From: Balneolaceae bacterium
GTDB lineage: Bacteria; Bacteroidota; Rhodothermia; Balneolales; Balneolaceae
NCBI GenBank assembly: GCA_034521495.1
Contig: JAXHMK010000012.1
Location: forward strand, 31,607-95,606
Length of the DNA: 64,000 bases
Direction: 5' to 3'
Positions 60,928-64,000 of this stretch are shown here, in pieces; position 1 is the stretch's first letter; each line of letters starts with the position of its first letter. The translations under genes were made by a program, and so were the position numbers. The notes beneath the pieces were generated by a model, which ran no database searches, was not told where the DNA came from, and saw only the letters and a program-made list of their open reading frames with translations.

Positions 60928-62847
60928 ATGAACATCGAGAAACTGATCCGTCAAGCGAAGTCTGCTCTTGAATCGGAGATTGAGACGGTTCGCGAAAAAC
61001 CATCAACAGAGATTTTATTCAACGGCGAACTTGTAAACAGCGGTGTTGGAGATTATGCTGATTATAGTTTTGAATGTCATCAACCCTCCATCCGGTTTGC
61101 AGAGGAGATTAAAGCTGAACTTGGAGAAGAGGTTTGGATGGTTCATCCGGTTTCATATGAGGAGAAAACCGTTGTGCTGAGATTTCCGGAAAAGGTAGGT
61201 TCATCCATTGATAAAGTGAACCTGGAGTGGGAAAACGATTTTGTTCTCAAGCGAACCCTGTCGGAAATAGAAAATCTTTTAGACAGGAAAGAGGAAGCTG
61301 CAAAGCGGCTGGAGAGATTGTTTAATCCGGTGGATGAGATCATCCCATCCAATGGTGAGGTAATCCAGGATGGCAGAAGGAATGAAGCACAATCTGATGC
61401 CATTCAAAAAGCGATGAAGTGCCGCTCGCTCTTTATTTGGGGGCCGCCCGGAACCGGTAAAACAGATACACTCGGATATATTATTGCCAACTACCTGGCT
61501 CAGGGGAAAAAGGTGTTGTTCGCATCGAATACCAACCGCGCTGTGGATGTGGGCCTTTTGAGTGCTCTCCATGCATTGGATGAAATTGATCTGGATATCA
61601 ACCCACAAAAAATCACCCGTTTTGGAGATGCTGTTCTGGATCACGATACACTCGATTCTTACCAGTTTTCCGTTCAGATCGAAAAAGCCATTCAAAATCG
61701 AAAAGAGGAAGCGGGTGAATGGGTCGATCTGTTAAGCCGGCGGGAATCGGCGTTGAAAGCGGTTGAGAAACGATTTAAAAATGGCAAGCAGCCGACATCA
61801 AACCAGGAACTGGAACTGAAGCTGATCGAGCAGAAGCTGGAAGATGCGGGTGGAATCGAAGAGCTTGAAGACAAGATTGAGGAGCTGACGCAGGTCAGCG
61901 AGCGAAAGGAGTTGTGGAAAAAGCAGTTAGTGGCTACGACGTTGGCGAAGGTTTGTACATCGGACCTGTTCCACGATCTGGAGTTTGATGCGGTTGTGGT
62001 CGATGAAGGATCGATGGCCAATCTGCCTTACCTGATGGTTCTGGCTTCTCACGCCAAATGGCATATGGTGGTTGTAGGGGATCCTATGCAGCTTCCGCCC
62101 ATAGCGTTGACATCAGACCGAGACTCTCGTGAATTTTTGGAGCAGGATATATTCACAACAGTCTCCGGCGCCGACAGCAGTGAAGACCTGTTTTCCTGGC
62201 ATGATGAGAATCCTGAATTTACCTCGTTTTTTGATACACAATATCGGCTGGAATCCTCGCTGGCAGATATTATCAGTACGGTTTTTTATGAGGGCCGGCT
62301 GAAAACTGGTAAACTGAAAGAAACGTCATTAAACACACTTTCAGACCGGGCCTTTCATCTTGTGGATACCTCAAAGTATAAACCTGTTTTGGAGCAGAAA
62401 TCCAGTGACCGAGGGTTTAAGCCCGTGAATCTGGTTCATCAAAGCGTGATTGAACGACTCGTTACAAATATGGAGGGACGGGGAATTTTTATGGAGCAGG
62501 TTGGCGTAATTGTACCCTTTCGAAGTGCTGTGTATGATTTAAGAAATCGCCTCTATGATGCGGGAGTACGAAATGTGGAGGTTGGGACCATTCACACCTT
62601 CCAGGGGAGGGAGAAAGATTACATTATTTTTGATACAGTGATGAGTGGCGAAGAGCAACGAGGCCGAACGCGCCACTATTCCGTCCGCCCATTTGATGAA
62701 GAGAAGAATGGTTTGAGTGTACCGAGATTACTGAATGTAGCTTTCTCAAGAAGCCGCAGTGAGTTAGTTGTGATTGCAGATATGAATCATATCAACAAGA
62801 TATATGGAAATAAGTTTTTAGGGAGATTGTTAAAGAGGATGGTTTGA
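60928..62847 (+). CDS. UPF1/DNA2-like superfamily 1 helicase (AAA domain protein)
   Basis: 639 aa. Walker A GPPGTGKT (172-179) follows FIWG, then VLFASNTNRAVDVGLL (motif Ia), Walker B VVDEGSMANLPYLMVL, motif III VVVGDPMQLPPIAL, motif IV-like QVGVIVPFRSAVYDLRNRL, motif V VGTIHTFQGREKDYIIFDTVMSG, and motif VI LLNVAFSRSRSELVVIAD. A coiled-coil stretch (about 245-325) is inserted between the helicase motifs. The Walker B is DEGS rather than the usual DE[AC][SGA]. Likely an ATP-driven DNA or RNA translocase; role unknown. No nuclease domain is visible. Confidence 0.9.
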   Translation: MNIEKLIRQAKSALESEIETVREKPSTEILFNGELVNSGVGDYADYSFECHQPSIRFAEEIKAELGEEVWMVHPVSYEEKTVVLRFPEKVGSSIDKVNLEWENDFVLKRTLSEIENLLDRKEEAAKRLERLFNPVDEIIPSNGEVIQDGRRNEAQSDAIQKAMKCRSLFIWGPPGTGKTDTLGYIIANYLAQGKKVLFASNTNRAVDVGLLSALHALDEIDLDINPQKITRFGDAVLDHDTLDSYQFSVQIEKAIQNRKEEAGEWVDLLSRRESALKAVEKRFKNGKQPTSNQELELKLIEQKLEDAGGIEELEDKIEELTQVSERKELWKKQLVATTLAKVCTSDLFHDLEFDAVVVDEGSMANLPYLMVLASHAKWHMVVVGDPMQLPPIALTSDRDSREFLEQDIFTTVSGADSSEDLFSWHDENPEFTSFFDTQYRLESSLADIISTVFYEGRLKTGKLKETSLNTLSDRAFHLVDTSKYKPVLEQKSSDRGFKPVNLVHQSVIERLVTNMEGRGIFMEQVGVIVPFRSAVYDLRNRLYDAGVRNVEVGTIHTFQGREKDYIIFDTVMSGEEQRGRTRHYSVRPFDEEKNGLSVPRLLNVAFSRSRSELVVIADMNHINKIYGNKFLGRLLKRMV

Positions 62848-62862
62848 TTTGTTAGTAAGACA

Positions 62863-62953
62863 TGGTATGTCTGATATTAGCTTTAATCGATGTTTAGGGT
62901 TGAAATTAGATACAGCAGTGAATGATGAATTAGTGAGAAGACATACCATGTCT
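62863..62953. repeat. AGACATGGTATGTCT inverted pair
   Basis: Two 15-bp words that are exact reverse complements, about 60 nt apart, directly after the helicase stop. Each is itself nearly palindromic. Confidence 0.5.
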
Positions 62954-62962
62954 CCCGTTAAG

Positions 62963-63049
62963 TACTCGTTCCGAAGGTCCTCCTTCGGAACGCCCACGTG
63001 GAAGCTCTGCTTCTGGTCCAACTTCAATAGGGAATACTTTCTGTTGTGA
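62963..63049. repeat. ~85-bp direct repeat, copy 1 (left of MNT/HEPN pair)
   Basis: Begins TACTC.TTCCGAAGGTCC and includes the hairpin TTCCGAAGG-TCCT-CCTTCGGAA, then CGCCCACGTGGAAGCTCTGC and TTTCTGTT. It matches 63915-64000 in the same orientation with a handful of substitutions and one single-base indel. The two copies flank the toxin-antitoxin pair. Confidence 0.8.
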
Positions 63050-63133
63050 TTGATGAATAGAAGCGGAGCTTCGGGTTAAGCGTACCAAAGGAGACCTTAG
63101 GTACGAGTAAACGCATATACTCATTAAATTGGA

Positions 63134-63159
63134 TGGCACAAGCTTCCCAGCTTGTGCCA
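63134..63159 (-). terminator. Hairpin downstream of HepT-like gene
   Basis: TGGCACAAGCT-TCCC-AGCTTGTGCCA, a perfect 11-bp stem, 27 nt beyond the HepT stop on the minus strand. No good U run, so it may be a palindromic repeat that doubles as a terminator. The AGCTTG core is shared with the 59.4-60.7 kb palindromes. Confidence 0.45.
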
Positions 63160-63185
63160 TTTCTCGTACTTGCGCTAAAGAATTG

Positions 63186-63539
63186 TTATTGCCTGTCCAA
63201 TACACTTTGTAACTGTCTTTTCAGTTTGTCGAGGTCGCTTTTGATAATAGACCAAACGATTTCATAATCGATTCCGAAATAATGATGAACAATTCGATTA
63301 CGAAATCCACGAATTCTCTGCCATTCAATTTCATCATGATCCTCATGAAAATCCGTCCCTAAACGATTAGCCGCTTCCCCTATAATTTCAAAGTTTCTGA
63401 CTACGGCATCGATTGTTTTCTCATCATTGATGAAAGCTTCATAACTCATTCCATCTGTATATCTTTCAATCTTATTCGCAGCTTCAATCATATCTTCCAG
63501 AAGTAAAGACGCGTCTCTCTTAGACATAAATGATTTCAT
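63186..63539 (-). CDS. HepT-like (HEPN, DUF86) RNase toxin
   Basis: 117 aa (alternative ATG at residue 5). DUF86/HEPN fold: LLEDMIEAANKIERYTDGMSYEAF, VVRNFEIIGEAANRL, and the RNase motif R-x4-6-H-x-Y in FRNRIVHHYFGID. HepT proteins are toxins or AMPylation targets paired with MNT nucleotidyltransferases. It overlaps the MNT gene by 20 nt and comes second, as is usual. Confidence 0.93.
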   Translation of the reverse strand: MKSFMSKRDASLLLEDMIEAANKIERYTDGMSYEAFINDEKTIDAVVRNFEIIGEAANRLGTDFHEDHDEIEWQRIRGFRNRIVHHYFGIDYEIVWSIIKSDLDKLKRQLQSVLDRQ

Positions 63540-63810
63540 CCTTGATGGTTTCGTAATACTTTGGCTTCACCGCTTTTTTTGAAACCAAATCCACGTGCCG
63601 ATTTAAAAGTGATTCGATTTCGTCAGCAAGATCGATAAATTTAATTCCAATATTATCATTGAATTCCACCAATACATCGACATCACTTTCGTCATTCTCT
63701 TCTTCTCTGGCGACGGATCCAAAAATTGCAAGTGATTTGATTGGATATTTTGAATAAAGTGTGTCCTTGTTTTTTGAGAGAATACGCAGTATATCATCTT
63801 TCTGATTCAT
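63520..63810 (-). CDS. MNT-type nucleotidyltransferase antitoxin
   Basis: 96 aa. Minimal nucleotidyltransferase with the motif GSVAREEENDESDVDVLVEF (G-S-x10-D-x-D), followed by DLADEIESLLNRHVDLVSKKAVKP. MntA proteins neutralise HepT by attaching AMP to it. First gene of the pair. The pair lies between two direct repeats. Confidence 0.93.
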   Translation of the reverse strand: MNQKDDILRILSKNKDTLYSKYPIKSLAIFGSVAREEENDESDVDVLVEFNDNIGIKFIDLADEIESLLNRHVDLVSKKAVKPKYYETIKDEIIYV

Positions 63811-63914
63811 ACCAGCAAAGTAAGCGTTTCTTTAAAGGTTTTCATAAAGATTTAATCGTAGAACGATCAGATTTAAAACAGATAATATCGAATGTTTGTT
63901 TGATATCAACACTT

Positions 63915-64000
63915 TACTCATTCCGAAGGTCCTCCTTCGGAATGCCCACGTGGAAGCTCTGCATCTAATCCAACTTCATAGGAAATGCTTTCTGTTATGG
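63915..64000. repeat. ~85-bp direct repeat, copy 2 (right of MNT/HEPN pair)
   Basis: Second copy of 62963-63049, beginning TACTCATTCCGAAGGTCC and reaching the window edge; it may continue beyond it. Same orientation, 104 nt before the MNT start. Confidence 0.75.

Larger units (their letters stand above)
62848..63185. other. 338-bp intergenic region with repeats
   Basis: No convincing gene. It has an inverted pair AGACATGGTATGTCT (62863-62877) / AGACATACCATGTCT (about 62939-62953), repeat copy 1 (62963-63049) and hairpin TGGCACAAGCT...AGCTTGTGCCA (63134-63159). Confidence 0.6.

Noticed and set aside
63186..63810. Abi or CRISPR-associated defence island
   Set aside because: Only a two-gene MNT/HEPN pair is present. 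No restriction, Cas or Abi genes flank it, so a larger defence island is not supported.

Overview
The window reads as chromosomal DNA of a free-living, probably marine or saline, Gram-negative heterotroph of the Bacteroidota/Balneolota group (a Balneolales member such as a Rhodohalobacter, Gracilimonas or Fodinibius relative fits best). The pointers are a FecI/FecR pair with an STN-type TonB receptor, a beta-propeller sensor kinase, several Tat-exported Gfo/Idh/MocA proteins, DUF1080 and DUF6807/ThuA proteins, an SLH-like domain and many short intergenic palindromes. This placement is inference. I saw no rRNA, tRNA, CRISPR array, prophage or complete insertion sequence.

Layout. 1-7.6 kb (minus strand): a cell-surface signalling operon in the order ECF sigma factor, giant acidic DUF5666-repeat lipoprotein, FecR, STN-TonB receptor (cut by the window edge). 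7.7-15.4 kb: LEA14-like lipoprotein, beta-propeller histidine kinase, a frameshifted FAD oxidoreductase and a GSDH-type sugar dehydrogenase. 15.5-23.4 kb: housekeeping genes (pntAAB, trxB, DUF4342, yifB/comM, a four-helix-bundle gene, an SDR). 24.1-32.2 kb: glycan-related accessory block with an intact sulfatase, a truncated sulfatase, DUF6807-ThuA, two Gfo/Idh proteins and a sialate O-acetylesterase-like protein. 32.4-48.3 kb: a hexuronate locus (TRAP transporter dctPQM, uxaE, uxuB-like SDR, kdgA, kdgK, uxaC, uxuA) interleaved with two Tat-exported Gfo/Idh proteins, a DUF2281/PemK toxin-antitoxin pair, a DUF1080 protein and a LacI-family regulator. 48.3-64 kb: mixed genes (DUF6580, yceI, 3-methyladenine glycosylase, BrkB-like, carboxylesterase, Nudix-type regulator, mutS, sugar isomerase/epimerase, Zn-alcohol dehydrogenase, GntR regulator, UPF1-like helicase) and a MNT/HEPN toxin-antitoxin pair between two copies of an ~85 bp repeat.

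How the genes work together. The central locus encodes a full route from galacturonate and glucuronate to pyruvate and glyceraldehyde-3-phosphate: TRAP uptake, UxaC, UxaE (epimerising tagaturonate to fructuronate, so no uxaB/uxaA branch is needed), SDR fructuronate reductase, UxuA, KdgK, KdgA. Three intergenic copies of an AACCGG-centred palindrome (32.4, 40.9 and 44.3 kb) lie in front of the transporter operon, a Gfo/Idh gene and the divergent uxuA-Gfo/Idh pair. With the LacI-family gene at the end of the locus they suggest one local regulon. The exported Gfo/Idh, DUF1080 and isomerase/epimerase proteins resemble the parts of a redox (3-keto-glycoside) route of glycan breakdown.

Broken genes: the FAD oxidoreductase (one extra base in a T6 run), a C-terminally truncated sulfatase, and a four-helix-bundle gene whose consensus N-terminus is out of frame. 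Intergenic DNA is rich in palindrome families, some with paired changes in both arms.
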